Source of the DNA: Ptychodera flava
Taxonomy: Eukaryota > Hemichordata > Enteropneusta > Ptychoderidae
NCBI RefSeq assembly: GCF_041260155.1
Contig: NC_091933.1
Location: forward strand, 20,405,599 to 20,469,598
Direction: 5' to 3'
DNA length: 64,000 nucleotides
Of the stretch, positions 45,900-60,800 are shown in pieces. The notes beneath the pieces were generated by a model. That model was not told the origin of the DNA. It searched no databases and saw nothing but the letters and a program-made list of their open reading frames with translations. How positions within the stretch are numbered: the stretch's first letter is position 1; each line of letters begins with the position of its first letter. A program made the position numbers and the translations under genes.

Positions 45900-48800
45900 C
45901 TGTCAATGGAACAGAGACACAGAAAATAAAATATTAGTAACACAGATTTTCATTTTTTGACAGCATTGCCATTGCTAAGGGTTAGGGGTACGATCATTTC
46001 CCCTGAGGCTGCGTTCTTTTGTGGTGATGAGAGGAGGAGTGGAATTTGATGCGTTGTTCGTCTTTACAAGGTATTGCATTACTCCTTGTGAAAGTTAGGT
46101 CCCAGGCAAAATTTAATTTACTTTCTGTCTTATCATATTTTTTTTTCTTTCTTCCATGGCTTGCTAAGAAAATATATTGTATTGGACTTTCATAGAGTTT
46201 CATGAAATAAAAATGACAGGAAATAACCGAACTGAGCAATTTCTGAAATATTCCAGAGCGTGCACGTTGAGCTTGACTGGGACAAGTCTGAACCCGAGTG
46301 AGTCTAACTACAGCGTATCATGTATCTAAGAGTTGCATAACTTGAAGAATGAAAAAACAAACCCAGTGGTGGCTGCCGGTTTGTAAGAGACAAGGACACA
46401 TTCACCTGTCATTGTATATGAGATTAGGATGGGGAGAATGCACACAAGGCAACTCATATTGATTGCGTGTTTGTGACTGAGACAACACCATGGTAATTAT
46501 CTATCCAGAGGAATTAAAACTGACAGATTTACTCTTTCTACACAGAAAACACACTCAATCTTTTCAAGAGCTCTTGTTATATTTAAAAATAGGAGATGAT
46601 TTATACTGCTGTCGGGCCTCGTTTCGCATTTGATTTGTTAAACAGGGGGGAAAAGTGTCACCCGTTAAATATCGCCTGCCATAATTTCAGATAGCAATTG
46701 TCAACACGGAGGCAAAGAATGAAACGTCAGCTAAAATATTTGCAGTGTTGTTTTTTTTTTTATGACATTGTGACTAATGCTGATTTTAGGACTTGGAAGG
46801 TCAGGTCTCTGTTGTAAGACAGATGTGGAGATTTTACAAAGAGTGGGGGGGGGGGGGGGGGGGGGGGGCTTCACATTCTTGGGGGAAAAACCCCAACCTG
46901 ATGAGTGTCAATTGAGGTATAGAAAGTTACAGATTTGTGCACTGTATGCATGAAACATTAATCAGGGATATTCTGACATTTTGTAAAAATTTGATACAAA
47001 AATTTGAATAGTCAAAATGCGCAAGACACACATCACGTATCAGTTGTTTTTTCCAACTGTTCTAGCAAACACAACTCTTTTGACAAGGGCGATCTGCAAT
47101 AAAGATGTTTATTTCTTGATGGGCACAGCCAAGATGCAAAATTTCATGCCCATGAAATGCATGGGACTTCTTTGAAATCTCCAGCAAAAAAGATTTTGCT
47201 TACACATAATGCATTATGCTATGGGGAAGTGACGCATACTGTCAAACCATCCATTCACAGAAACAGCGGAGAGCTTTGTTGTAAAACCTTGGGAAACCAA
47301 TTGCACAAAAGAATTAATCACAATATTTGATTCCTCCCTGATGTCGTCTTTTTAGTTGTTTGAGCCAAAAAAAGAAAAAAAATCATGAAATAAGTGGACA
47401 GAAAATATTGGTCATGGACATGGCTGAGCATGAAGAACAGAGTATTCCATAGGTGCCTAACGTGCAATGTCTGATTTTAAAAATCTGAGTAAGACCTCAT
47501 GATTGTAGCCATTAAATCAATCAATTTACAGCTACATTTTGGGCACATGAATGAGACTTGAGAGATGTGGCATCCGGACAAACTGGAACGCAGAGTTCAA
47601 TGATACCAGCTAGATTATGCTATCAGAACTAAAGAAAGACTTCTATAATTTGTGTAGATATGATGTCAAAGCTCATGAAAATGGAAGCAGAGTGCTGGAC
47701 TGGTTGGGCATGAACATACTGTTGTTTTAAAACACACTACACTGTCTACAGATTAGTACTTCAATATTTCATCATGGTAAAAATATCCATCTTTTCAACT
47801 AACTAATTGTGTTTGGTCATAAATTCTAATACACCTTTCTCCAAGATCTTCAGGACAAGAACATCTCACCAACATGAGGTCAATAAAGTTGCTCTAAAAA
47901 CATTCCAACAAGCTGTCTAGCAGCATTATACACTTCTCCAATTGACAAGTTATTCATTCATTTTCAACGATTCATTGCCAATATCTGTTTGTCCATCTAG
48001 GGTATCTCCATGTGAAGATCTCTATCAGCTGGTATCAGTGACACACTGCAGAACAATTGACTGCCAACAAAAAAATACCCCAAATACACTCGAGCAGTAC
48101 AAACAAAGGACAGGTCTAGGCCTGGTATGGGAGTCACCCGTACAAACTCCATCCAACAAAATCATTTGAATTAACAACTGCACCACAGAGCCCACTCACT
48201 GACTTACTATCAATAATTTGATAATTTTTTTTAATGTTCTTTTTATAATAGATTTGTTAGGGCAAGCACAATAAATTTACTTAAATAGTGTCTTGGTTTT
48301 ACAAGCATGACCCTATGTGGACCCTGTGTTTCGAAATATTTTTTGATCATACTTTTCACGGAACATAATCGGCACATTACATGGTGTAATGAGGGAGACT
48401 TTGCAAGAAATATCCCTGGTTGTGGCCTGTTTACACAGTCTGGTGAGTAGGCTACTGGCATGTTGGGAAATGGACCAATCAGATTCCGTGTGACCTATGA
48501 CCTTGCAAGGCATCACAGCACAAACCCTCTCGGTGATTGGTCGGTGCTTTACTACAATGAAGTCTGCTGCGACTTAGTCATGTTCTAGTCGACAGATTGA
48601 GAATGTAGGAAGGAAGGATGTCTGTATCAGAGGTCAAACTTACTACTCTACATCCACTACTCTCACATTACAACAGAAACACACAACATCTTAAACACAG
48701 TGTCAATCAAAGTACTTCTCATCTCTTCCTCAGTTTTGCCTCAGTGTAATTCACTTCGGTCTGGATTTTTTCTACGGATGATGTTCCGGTAGTACTGACT

Positions 48801-51800
48801 GAATACCGCAACTGTGTGGCAAGCAGGGAGTCTCTTTTTGCTGTCAGTTTATAATTCACAGGAAGTGTGCACACTCCATGAAGATGCCACATGCGTAACA
48901 AAAGAAGCAAAAATTTACTAAAATGTTTCAGAAAGCATGGTTTTTTGTCGCTAGATTGGGAATCATCTTCAGAGTTCAAATTAAGTTGATTGTTATCGTC
49001 GCCCTGTCTGGCTGAGTGATGGGCAAAATGAACAAGATTTTCAATGAGTTTTTGTGGTATAAGACACTGAGCATAAGCAAAAAATAAAATGTCAATATTA
49101 CAGCAAAAGTAAAAACATAGGGCCAATGTCCCTGAAGCTACTATAGACATGGATACAAAATTAAGTAATCCCTGACCGTATGAAATTATCTCACTAATAA
49201 GGTCATCCTAGGGATCTGTATACCAAATATTAAAGCTGCCTGACCAGCGGTTTTGAAAAACAAGCGACCTAACAGTCGACTGAGCTCCGCTATGTATGTA
49301 GAGAATAACTTTTTGTGACACATATGTTGATGATGCAGGTGGATATATTTGATAGCTCATTTCAGGATGGCCTGACCAAAAATGGCAAAATTAGCTGTCA
49401 AAATACAAAAATTGAAGATTTCATCAAATTTCAATATGGCAGACGACCCCTAGGAATCTATATACCAAACATCAAAGGTATCAGACAAGTAGTTTCAGAG
49501 AAACAAATTTTTTGACCAAAAATGGCAAAAATTACGCCAAAAATACAAAATTGCAGATTTCATCACAATTTCAATATATCATATTTAGTTCATTTGTAGG
49601 AACCTGTATACCAAATTTAAAAGCCACCAGATGAGCACTTTTGAGAAATAATATTTTTGACAATAAGTGACAAAAATTGCCAAAAAATACAAAATTGTAG
49701 ATTTAAATATATCATATTTTGATCATCCCTATGAATCTGTATACCAAATATCAAAGCTGTAAGACAAGTGATTTTGATGAAATAAATTTTTGACCAAAAA
49801 TGACTAAAAAATTCCTTAAAAATACAGATTTGCATATTTCATCTCAATTTGTAAAAATCTAAGTCAGGTTATCCCTAGGGACCTGTATACCAAATATCAA
49901 AGCTGTCTGACCAGTGGTTATGAAGCAGAAGATTTTTACCAAAAACACCCTTTTTTGTAGCTAATTTGCATATTTTCAAAAATATCACAAGACGAGAAGA
50001 TAATTTGCCATAATTTTGCATCTACAGAACAAATATCAAATCTGTGGTTCTCAATATATTTTGGTGGAAGGACATTCTCACAAATGGAGACATACATACA
50101 TACATACATACGGACATACATACATACAGACTGACACGGGACGGATACCCGTCCCAATAGCTTCTATAGACTACAGTCTATAGTAGCTAAAAATGCATGC
50201 ACATGTATTCCAAATTACCAATTAACAGATGTTAACGTTAGGCTCATGGTTGTAGTTGAGTATTGCAGTTATACTTTTTTAGCTCATGCTATTTGTAATA
50301 GGATGTGACGATATTAATTACTATTCAAAATTCTAGAATGTCCATCACATCAGGTGATTGGAATGGGGAGGAGCAAATAAAGATAATTAACAATAGCTAG
50401 AGGAATCTAATGACAGCATGTCCTTGTGTTACTACTCCATGTGACCTTGGTTTCTGTGACTAATAAAAGAAATTAATTTTCACAATTTCTATTCATTGAT
50501 TCAACACTTTTTATTTCAAAAGTGACGATAAATATTAATTCTTGCCGATAACTGTTCAATTCAATTTGAAAAGTTATTTCCACAAAAGAAACCAATGCAT
50601 AACAATGTTCCTTTGTTTTAGATGCTGGAAAACATAGCACAGACAGATTTAAATCAGTCAAATTAAAACTTGTCCTCAATAAGTTAGATATTAAATAAGT
50701 TAGATATTATCTAACTTATTGAGGACAAGTTTTAATTTGACTGATTTTCGTCTGGGTTCATATGTTCACAACATTGCTGAATTGTGTCTCATAGCTGACG
50801 TGATAGTGGCGTGATCACATTGTTCAACATTTTCACGTGGTGTATGGTCAGACAAGATAGTGAAGCTCACGCTCTTTAAAATTGGAGCATGGATTGACAT
50901 AATATTGGACAATTAGAGGCACATGGCAGAGCGTGGCCCTGACTGGATTGTATATTGTTAATGTTTCCTCTGACGGAGTCCAAATATAGAAATTTCACTT
51001 CTGGTATTGAATACATCCCTTCTATGTGTAGGAAACCACGGTAACAATCTCACTAACGCACCTTGGTAACACTTTCCTAACAAGCTGAACTTTCAAGGTC
51101 AAATCAGTCTCTCTTATCTTTTGGGAAATACCACATCCTCTCCCCCCTGTGTGTTTGTCCTAAGGGAGTGAGATTGAAGATCAGTGTAGAGGAAGTTAGT
51201 CTTGGCGGCAAGGTGACAGTTGGTGTACACACTCTGTGCTTTAGCACTCTGGAACAATCTACTCTACACATGGTACAAACAAGTACCTGCTCCAACATCT
51301 GGAAACCTTTTGAAACTCCCAGAGGTGAGTAAGATTCACTTTCGGTTTCAGATTCAGAAAAAAATTATCGTGAATGAAATGTAATCTAACAGTTTTTGTA
51401 TAGTTGTGTTAAACTCAAGGGCAAAAACTCAGGTGAAAATTTGGACGTAACAATTGCAAAGCATTCAAATATCAGTGGCCCAAAAGTCAGGTCAAACTTT
51501 CAATGCACTAACACTTACAGTCTTCCGATCTGTCTATAATACTGGTAGTATCTGTGCTTTTCAATGAACCATCTCTGTAGTCAACATTTCCATTTCCAAT
51601 GAATACGATCAACACGAATCTTTCAATTAAATTTACAAAAACTATTTGAATGCCTCACACAGAAGCCATGTTCTAAATAATTGTGTCACACTTTCCTGCT
51701 GTATTGAATAATGATATTCGGACAAAATCAATCACTGCAGTAAATTGAAGAATACTTTGAGGTCAAACTTCAGAAAGTTTAGTTAATCAGATATTTGAAG

Positions 51801-54800
51801 TAAAAGGGTCAGAGAAGCCTGATTATGCAAAGTACGGTAGATTCATTTTCATGGAAGAAGATATTTAAAGATTACAAAGGTGAAAGGAAATTAATAGGCA
51901 TGTGTGTTGTATGAAGAAGGTGACAATTAATGAATAATTGAATTGGACAGATTCGTGAGTTGAAAAGCGTTTCGTTAGATGGGGTGAACTGTTCACATTT
52001 TGTGGTTAGTGTACACTGGCCTCAGTGCAAGGTCCTTCCAAGTATAATAAAATAAAAGAGTCATTATTGACCTATGGCTTAGACGAAATCTAGTCAGGGA
52101 TTCCTGCATGGTAACGATCTGAAGTACAACATGAACGCCAGGAGAGTAACAAAGGGCAGTGTGGTTTTATGTGTTAGCTTCAAGCTTTGATACAAGTACT
52201 GCATGTACATAAAATGCATTCTTGATAATGAATATACTGCATTGGAGGGAATGATTTTTTTCCATTATATTATATTTGATGAGGAAAAAGGGAATTAATA
52301 GTAAAACTTTGGATGATGGCAAGTTGCTGAAGTCAGGAAAGAGTTCACGGGCACAAACTTTGTGACAGACACCAGTGCTAGAAGTTGAAGCACTGATTTC
52401 ATAAACAGATGAATTTGGGCACAATCAATATCAATAGTTTGGTACAAATTTAATCATACCAAAGTTATAGAATCTAAATTGTATGGCACTAGATTTTTTT
52501 CAGTTTTTTGTAAGCATAGCACTGCTACACTATGAAGGTCAAACATCTTGTGATCTGTACACTCTTCATAGTTTACCTTGCAAATCAGTCTCCTTATCAC
52601 AGGACACACTCAAGGTCTGTTTTCACCAAAAGCCAACAATCTTACACTTTTTCATCCTGTTCATTTTCTGTGTTGCACTGATTTGCTAATTTTTTTATAA
52701 AATGTTGTGATTTTGCAAATTTTTTAAAATTTTCAGTAAAAAAAAAATTCATCATCCAAAATGAAAGACAAGAACAGTTTTTAACAGCTGAGGTCTAAAA
52801 TATTTGCTTGGCCTTGAAGATTTACAAGTTTTGCTTTAAAAGTTTCCGAAATGATTGCAGTTACATATGGCCTTGCAACCCTGGAGGCAGTAGTGGTACT
52901 ACCTCCATGTTAAAACTAACCTACGTGAATATGACGGTATGACATTATATCTTATTCACAGTTTGAGTTACAATAACATTGAGAAATCTTACAATCGCAA
53001 AGTAATGTATCATTTTGTCATAAAAAATGCAGAACTAACTGATAACACCCGGGTTTCTGAAGGAGTGAAATTATGGCAGACTGACCTTCAATGGCCTTTG
53101 ACCAAGATACGTCAGAAAATGAATGATTTCCAAACTTTGGCACTTCACATTTCAACATTTCGTCAGATAATTTCAAAAACGTATTTGAAGTACACCTTTT
53201 TGATTCATTGATTCACATGCTTGTGCTACTTTTGGATAGGCCTTGGGGTTATGGATAGTAAGATAAAGAGATTATTTCAGAAACTTGACTTGGAAAAATC
53301 TCTATATTTGACAAGCTTCTTTCCAAGCCACTTCCATGTGGATTAATTCCGATTTCTTTGACAATTAATGTCATTGTGGGTAGCATAGCTGGCAGGTTTG
53401 AAGATGATAAAAAATCTTACTGTATGAGATCTCTGTGTCAGTCATATAGGGATTCGGGCAGAATGTGATTCTATAAACGCTATGGATCATACATACATTG
53501 TACGATCTATATCACGTTATGAAATGCCAGATTTTACGACATGATGACAAGGCCATTGTAGAACTACCACTGTACACACACAAAGCATGCTTACAGATAT
53601 GTACACCCAACATAATGGAGTGTGAAACATGAGAAAACACATGCTCCTTGGGTTTGTATTTATGGTTTTATTGCCAATCATTTCTGGTTTACATCTATCT
53701 GTCTGTCGTTGAGTTTTGCAGGAAACCTTTTGTTTTTGATAGGTGAGTGGCATGGGTATATTGAGACACAAAGAGGTAGAAGGTAGCAATTTCGTCTACA
53801 GTCAGCCATAGTTCACAAGGTATTTGACCTTCACGGCCATAGTAAACTTTGCAAGAGCTAATGTTCATTGGATTCTGACAAAACACTTTAATCAGTATCA
53901 AGACTGTTTACACTCGCAAAGCTTACTGAAACAGAGTTAAAACCTTTACTTTCCAAATATGTAAGAAGGGATAAGAAAACACAGGAACTGCAGCAAATTA
54001 GGTCCAAATCACTAGCTTGATTGGTTTACAGTGGCCATGATTGGATTTCAGGTAGAAAGCGCTCTCAAACAGATATTCAGACCCTCAAAGTTTTTTTTAC
54101 TTTTTCTGGGCTACTGCTTGGGGGAGGGGGGCTCATTTTAAAGCCTTTGAAGTCAGAAAAATTTTCACAGACTTGGTTCTTTGAAAATATAAAATTTTAT
54201 TTTTTCTCAGGGATGGTGGCCATTTTGAAATGTACGGTAATTTGTTTCTCTAGTACCAAACTTCACACAGCGACCCGTGATTTTTTTCTTGCTTCACTAA
54301 GAGAATGGCTGAAAGTATGATTGGGGAAAGTTTTGGCAAATGTTTAAGTCTTTCACTTTCGAGGCCCTTACTACCTTACAAGCCCTTCGTAATCCTCCAT
54401 GTTCTTATGGATGAATTCATCAAGAAATCACTGTTACAATGTTAGCTTTTTGACTCCTGATGGAGGTTACAGACCTTTACAAGTTCATAAATCTCCATGA
54501 CTGCACATTTGAATACATTTGAATGTGCATTCAATGAGCTGCTATGAGTGCTACGATTTATCACCATTACCTCCTGTGCAAAGAAAATACAGATCTATCA
54601 TATCATGACAAATTACCTCTCTGTCTTATACTTTTGTGAGTAAGGTGAACAAAAATTTAGTGATAAACTCACCGTCAGAACGTGGACTCTGCCATAGTAT
54701 GAGCTGAAATCTTGACTCAGGTTGACTAGAAAATTACAGATCTAATCGAAAACAAAAAAAGTGAGAAAATGAAACATCGAGTCAGTCAATGTCTGTTACT

Positions 54801-57800
54801 GGTATACAAGTCAGTTTTGGATCAATTTGTAAGTGGAGGCATATGTTGATGAGTGTGAACATGTCTATGTTGCTATGATGTGACTTGTGAACATTTATGT
54901 AGCAGTCAGAGTATTCAACAAGCATACTGGACATGTATATTCATTGTACAGCAAAGAAACAGCCATGCATGTTACAAAATACCTATGTTGTCAAGTGTAG
55001 CATTTTCCTACACAACCTATTGGCCATACAATTGTTTGTGTTGAAATCACTGAGAACACCCGGAACAAAGATATGTCTATTAGCAAAATGAGGAATATAT
55101 CGTAGAGGTATACGGTATAGCTTCTAGTAAATGGCAATGAAGATATCTTGAAGGCTTCTTTTCTTCAACATGTTGAAATTGTCATTGATTCATTTTCAAA
55201 TGAATTTAAATCATAGGGATATACACTCTGTAAAAGCAAACGTTATTCAGGCCGTATGATGTTACAATATCTCCCTCTCTGTACAATGAATAGCCATGGG
55301 GTCATAAGTAGAACAAGGAACAGCTGTGAGGGTCAAAGGTAAAACTATGTCAAGTACAGGTAGGAGGGCTGTGTGTCCTAATTTTTTTGAAAAGCTTTAT
55401 GGGACTACATATTGTAATCTAATTCATTGACGGGAGTGCTACTGTTGCTAATAGGTGACATGCATGCCTTAAAACGATGCGATATAGGATGCGAATGTCA
55501 TGGAAACTGCGCTACAGTTTGCATCGAGATATGTGCCTTGCTTGTTTTTTGGAATCAGCTGTGTTGTAGCAATGGCAACCAACATAGGGTGACCATTCAC
55601 ATTCTTTCCCATGATGCAACATTGCAAGGACCCGGCTGGCGCCGAGTGGTGCTCCCAGCAGCCTCTGGAGATGGTATCCACGTCTAGTGAAGTCAAAGTT
55701 TCTATGCTGGAGATTATGGTCTGATAGAAAGACATGTTTCATTTTGTGGCATGTTCAGAACAGTGCCCTACATTGAAGAATGTCGAACGCAAACCACACA
55801 ATGAGTGTCACGCCACACCATCCCCAGTTGAATAGATAGTAAAAATCTTTTGAGAGGCCGCAGTTAAATGTTTCAAGTGTCACTTTGAAACTGGTAAGAA
55901 TCCAGTGCAGTGAAAACAAGCAAACCGCGGCATCGGTAACTCAAAGAAATCTAAACATTTAACCAGACATAAAACTTTCTCTTAAAATCGCACAGATCAG
56001 CTGATCCCATAAATCTAACTGAGAAAAAAATTGGTTTCAAAAGATATCTGCAAGGTACTACTTGCAATTCAAGAATTTATTATCACTTTGCGGTGAATCA
56101 TGACCATTGTGATTCTATATGTATTTAATACTGACTTGACACTGCCATGAAATGTTGAGTTTTTCCCCCTTGCAAGCTGTCTACATTCTTCTATTGTGTG
56201 GGTCAACAGATCATTTTCAGATCAAGTAAAATCACAGACCCTCAGTCTCTGCAAGCCCACTTCAATAGCTCCCAACAGTTTGTTCACTGGCTGAATGTGA
56301 ATAATGCATGAATATATGGGGATGGCAGACGCAAAAAATCTCTATGCCTGGGTCATAAAAACTACTAGCCCATGAGCTTGGGTGAGTGGATGTGCTTGAC
56401 CATGCACAAACGTACGTGACATTATGTCTTGTCAGAAGTTTCGTCGAACATTTCTGATCAAATTGTCCTCAAATTTCAAGCAACATGAAGTCATGTAGCT
56501 CTGTTCAATAATACAGACAATGACTGGTAGTGATTTTTTCCCCAAATCAGCACTCTGTTGTCCTGCAGCATGATGACTCTACTGCTGAAGCAGTAAAAAT
56601 GAGTCTTCACACCTGACCCCTGCGGTTGTTTGCCAGCGCCGCTTGGCTTCCATCTTGTGGCAATGTGGTAGAAAGTACCCTCTGGGCAACATTACCTAGG
56701 GTCTGTTGCATTGACCAATCACACGACCTGTTCTGTCATGTCATGGTGGACTTTCATCCAATTCAGTAACCAATCACGCTGACTGATAGGTGATGCAAGT
56801 GTGAGCTTGCTTTGATGTGTAAGCATTCCGAAAGAATCCTGGCGCCGGACTTAAGTCTAGCAAATGACACTAGAAGAACATAACTAACTTGCATCAAACC
56901 ACAAATCATACGCAGTACAGATTCCTTTCATAATCCCCAGTTACTCTAACTCCCACTCAGGGCAAGGTGGAGTGCTGTTACAATTGGTTGAAAGGGTTTG
57001 ACCATTTTTTTTTGTGCTTGGGCTGCATGCACTGCAAAATTTTCACCAAATTTTTGGTAAAGTGTTGCAGAGCCTGATTTTCCTGGGAAGTAAACATGTG
57101 AATGATTTTGACCTAGCTTTCTTGGGAACAAAGAAAGGACAGAACATTCACAGGATGCTAGAAACTGCACTAAGAGATTTGGGGTCCACCGTTCATGTGT
57201 GTGATTGGGCAATCAGATTGCCTGCCATTCATAAGTTGGATACTGTGGTTCAAAATGGCAACCATTTTCAAATTCAAATGACGTATTTTCATGACAAGGA
57301 CAAAATGATAGACTATTTATTTATTTTAGGAGTTTTATGTACTTTTCAAATAGATCAACCCATCCATTCACAGTAATATTTAAGAGTGTGAGCCTTTTTC
57401 TGTAGCTGAAACATCATCAAGGGCGCCCTCTACAACAAAACTTGCAAAACCAAGTACTACTCACTTTTCATCTTGGGGACAAAACTCGTAAGTTCATTGC
57501 TTTTGCATGATTATCATGTTTGAAGCCAACAATTCTTTCTATGATACAGTAGATGGTGGCTGCCTTTCTTGCGTTGATACTTTCTGTGGCACATAAAATG
57601 CACACTTAAAATTTCCTTGGTGGTATCCATTTGTGAGTTGGTGATTTTGACAAAATCTGTCAGCAGCCACTGGCATATCCCTGAAGCTGTGCTTTCTAAT
57701 AAGTAGCTGAGCATTTGCAAGTGTTGTGTTGTTTTACATTGTAAAGTTCTTGTCTTATCAAATTTTGTTATGATTGGACTTCAGATATGTTATCACAATA

Positions 57801-60800
57801 TGTGACAGATTTTTTTGTCGTTCTGAAAAATACAATGAGATTTCCACTTATTAGAACACAACACACTCGTTTCCCTGTCATTATAGAATACAAGAAATAC
57901 CATTGGCTCGACGTGGAGGTATTTCTATGAAATACCATGATAGAGATATCATATGTCAGACTCCAATGTGGCAAATTCACGTGAACAGACACATCAGAAT
58001 TTTCCACTGAGAGATAACATCTGCTATGTAGGCGTGAGATGGCCCGACAATTGAAAATGATTTAGATTAAAAAGATATCCAAATAGTTCATCTTTCTTTG
58101 CTCTGGTACAGCTAGTAAGCTTGGGGTTGGTCATTTTGAAGGCTAAATTCATTGCACAGCTCAGAGTTACTTGAATATTACAACAATTTATGAACATGCC
58201 TTGATGGTGATCATAAGGAGGAAGTCTGATATGCATCGTGACTTCGAACAGGAATGCGCTCACGACTATTATGCGATGATAAAAAATTTTTCTTTTATGA
58301 ATAGAAAACTTTCTTAATAGTTGGAAATGACACACAGCATTTACAGTCAGATGAGGGAAGTTAAAAATCAGTAATATGAACCCATAAATGATCATATAGA
58401 AAATCCAGCTAAATGTATGTGCATGCCAAGACATGTTTTTCGTACAGCTCGGTGCAAGTCTGCAACATCACGAGGTTTATCTTGAGAGGCTTGAATCAGA
58501 AGCACTTTTCATTTTTAAGTGGCTTTCTTATCAAAATATGATGAACTCCGCTGAAATTATCTACTTTTGAGTGATCTCAAGTGTCAGCAATACTTGTTTG
58601 ATCATTCTGTGAATCATTCCATATTCCATCGTTCTGCCTGTAGCCTGTCAAATTTGTTTGCAAGCTCCTTGGCTGATAGTGCTGAGCACACTGAGACCGC
58701 ACCACCGCCCCTCTTTCTTTCACCAAAATATCGACATTGTGACATACCCCTTCGGTACATAGCCGCAAATACCACAAAAGAGACATCTTTGATTGTGCCC
58801 ACATCCAATCCATCAACCAGGCTGTCTCATGAAATATGACAATAGATAGATACTGTGCACAATAAATCTCAAACCACAGTCGATTTTGTTTCCACTGCCT
58901 TCACACAAAGCAAACTTTGTTATCAGAAGAATGTGATGACACAATGAAAAAGTTCACTTATCAAGAGTCGGCCTGCCATCGATAGAAAGGGAAATTAACA
59001 ATTGCTGGTACAGCTGATGTTTATCGTACTTTCACCATGAAGAATGAGACTCGCGCGTGAAAAAATTGTCATGTGACGTTTGATGGGGGTTCTCCTACTT
59101 GGGGCATCAATGATGAGAGCTCTTCAACAACTCCACTTCATCATTTACTTTCGGTACAAGGAGCACTCACCTTTACACAGTTTACAAAACCATCACACAC
59201 TGACCACTTTCTCCCCTTAGTGCTTGGACGCTTTTTTTGGACTGAACTAAAAATACTGTTATTATCAGGTGATGCTGCACTCTACTTTGTGGGGGATATT
59301 ATTGTATAACTGATGTGAATGCTGAAACCCTACATGTGGTTTGTTTGTTTTTTACTTGTTTGCTGTTTGCACTGCACTGTAAATCAAGCACGCTATAATT
59401 CAAGAAATCTAGTGAGGTTTGTGCACCGTTTTCTTGCTGAGAAAATGAGTCCTGAAGAAATGAAGAAACCGGAGAATGTTTAGACAGATCAGTGCTGAAA
59501 AAGTTGTCCAAAAACAACGTTACACAAAATAATAATCTGCTAGTGATGGCATTGCCTGGGGATGGAAACAATCCAACAGAAGGATGGTTGGTTATTAGAA
59601 GATGCAGAAAGGCATCTATGCAGTGGACACCGTGTAAAATGTGCTGATAAAATTAACAAGATAACTGTTTTGACACTGAAAGTGTTTCTGTAGGTAAGCG
59701 TAGAAATCACTGGATGGGATCTCTATTGGGACGCCATGCCATGGGCAGGATGAAATATATACTAAAACCTTTTTGAAGTTAAGGGTAAAATATACTACAA
59801 GAAGAATGAATTAAATTGTCAGAAAAGTACATTTCAGTCACTCAATGAGGAAATATATCAATTCACACCATCCTGTCACATGGTTTTCTTCACTGCATAT
59901 GCCCACAACTTTGAAGAACTTTGAATAGTGTGAGTAAATTCAATCTAAAACAACATAATCAACCATTATCCCTGAAGTGTTCCATGACCACAGATTCCTC
60001 AGAAATACTTATTAATGGTAAAATGCACGAACTTACTGTGCACATAAATACTGAACTTATGCTCTATGTTTGTCTATTCATTTGTCCATATTGTATGCCT
60101 TTTCGGTTTAAATTCAGTGTTAAGAGTGACCTACAATATAATCAAACTTTTGAACTTGGACAACCCTTGATGACGAAAGAAAATAACACCAAATACATAT
60201 GTGAAGTACGCAGCTGAAGGTAATGAAATAACTGAAAAATTGGGCAGTCATTCGATATTGAAATAATTAGATTCCGGTAGACTATAACTGCGCATGGACA
60301 AAGGTAAAAGCCCTGTCATGAACTTGGATCTGTTGCTTAGTCAATGGTTTAGCCTGCATGAAATTTCATAAGAATGTCTCAGTTTTTGGTCAAAAGTGTA
60401 CAAAAAGTTGCAGACTTACTCTATGAGTTTGGATCTTTGCGTGTGGACTGCTAGAGGGCTCATGTTGACCGCCAGGGCCGGCGATGGTCTCTTTCACCAG
60501 GCTAGGATAGGGTAGGATGTAATGCAATAGTAACTGCCATTCTTCTTCCTCTCTTAGCAACGTGAAATCAACATCAGCAACATCTGGCAGGTCGGGATAA
60601 ACACCTAGGTAGGGGGAGGGTGATAGGTGAGGGTGAGAAATTGTTTATCAAAGATGGGGACATGCGGGGACAGATTTCATAGCGGTGAAATCAAAGCAAT
60701 GACTATATGCAGTCATATCTCATGTTACTTCAACCACAGATCTTCTGAAAGGAAAGGGGTGAATCTCACTGATAATGTGTTTATCTAAACAAATGACACA

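Larger units (their letters stand above)
45900..54672 (-). other. DALRD3 last intron (8.8 kb)
   Basis: Holds a 24-base G run (46845-46868), the TIR-bounded minisatellite element 49136-50189, a perfect 40-bp hairpin (50653-50749), one copy of the 54050-54350 repeat, and an unassigned minus-strand open frame 48719-49150. No other exon is supported. Confidence 0.6.

Noticed and set aside
45679..45906. 75-codon minus-strand frame over the last DALRD3 exon
   Set aside because: It is in a different frame from the DALR text, which fits the splice junction and ends at 45780.
57014..57376. 120-codon open frame on the + strand in a DALRD3 intron
   Set aside because: No recognised family and no splice signals tying it to another exon.
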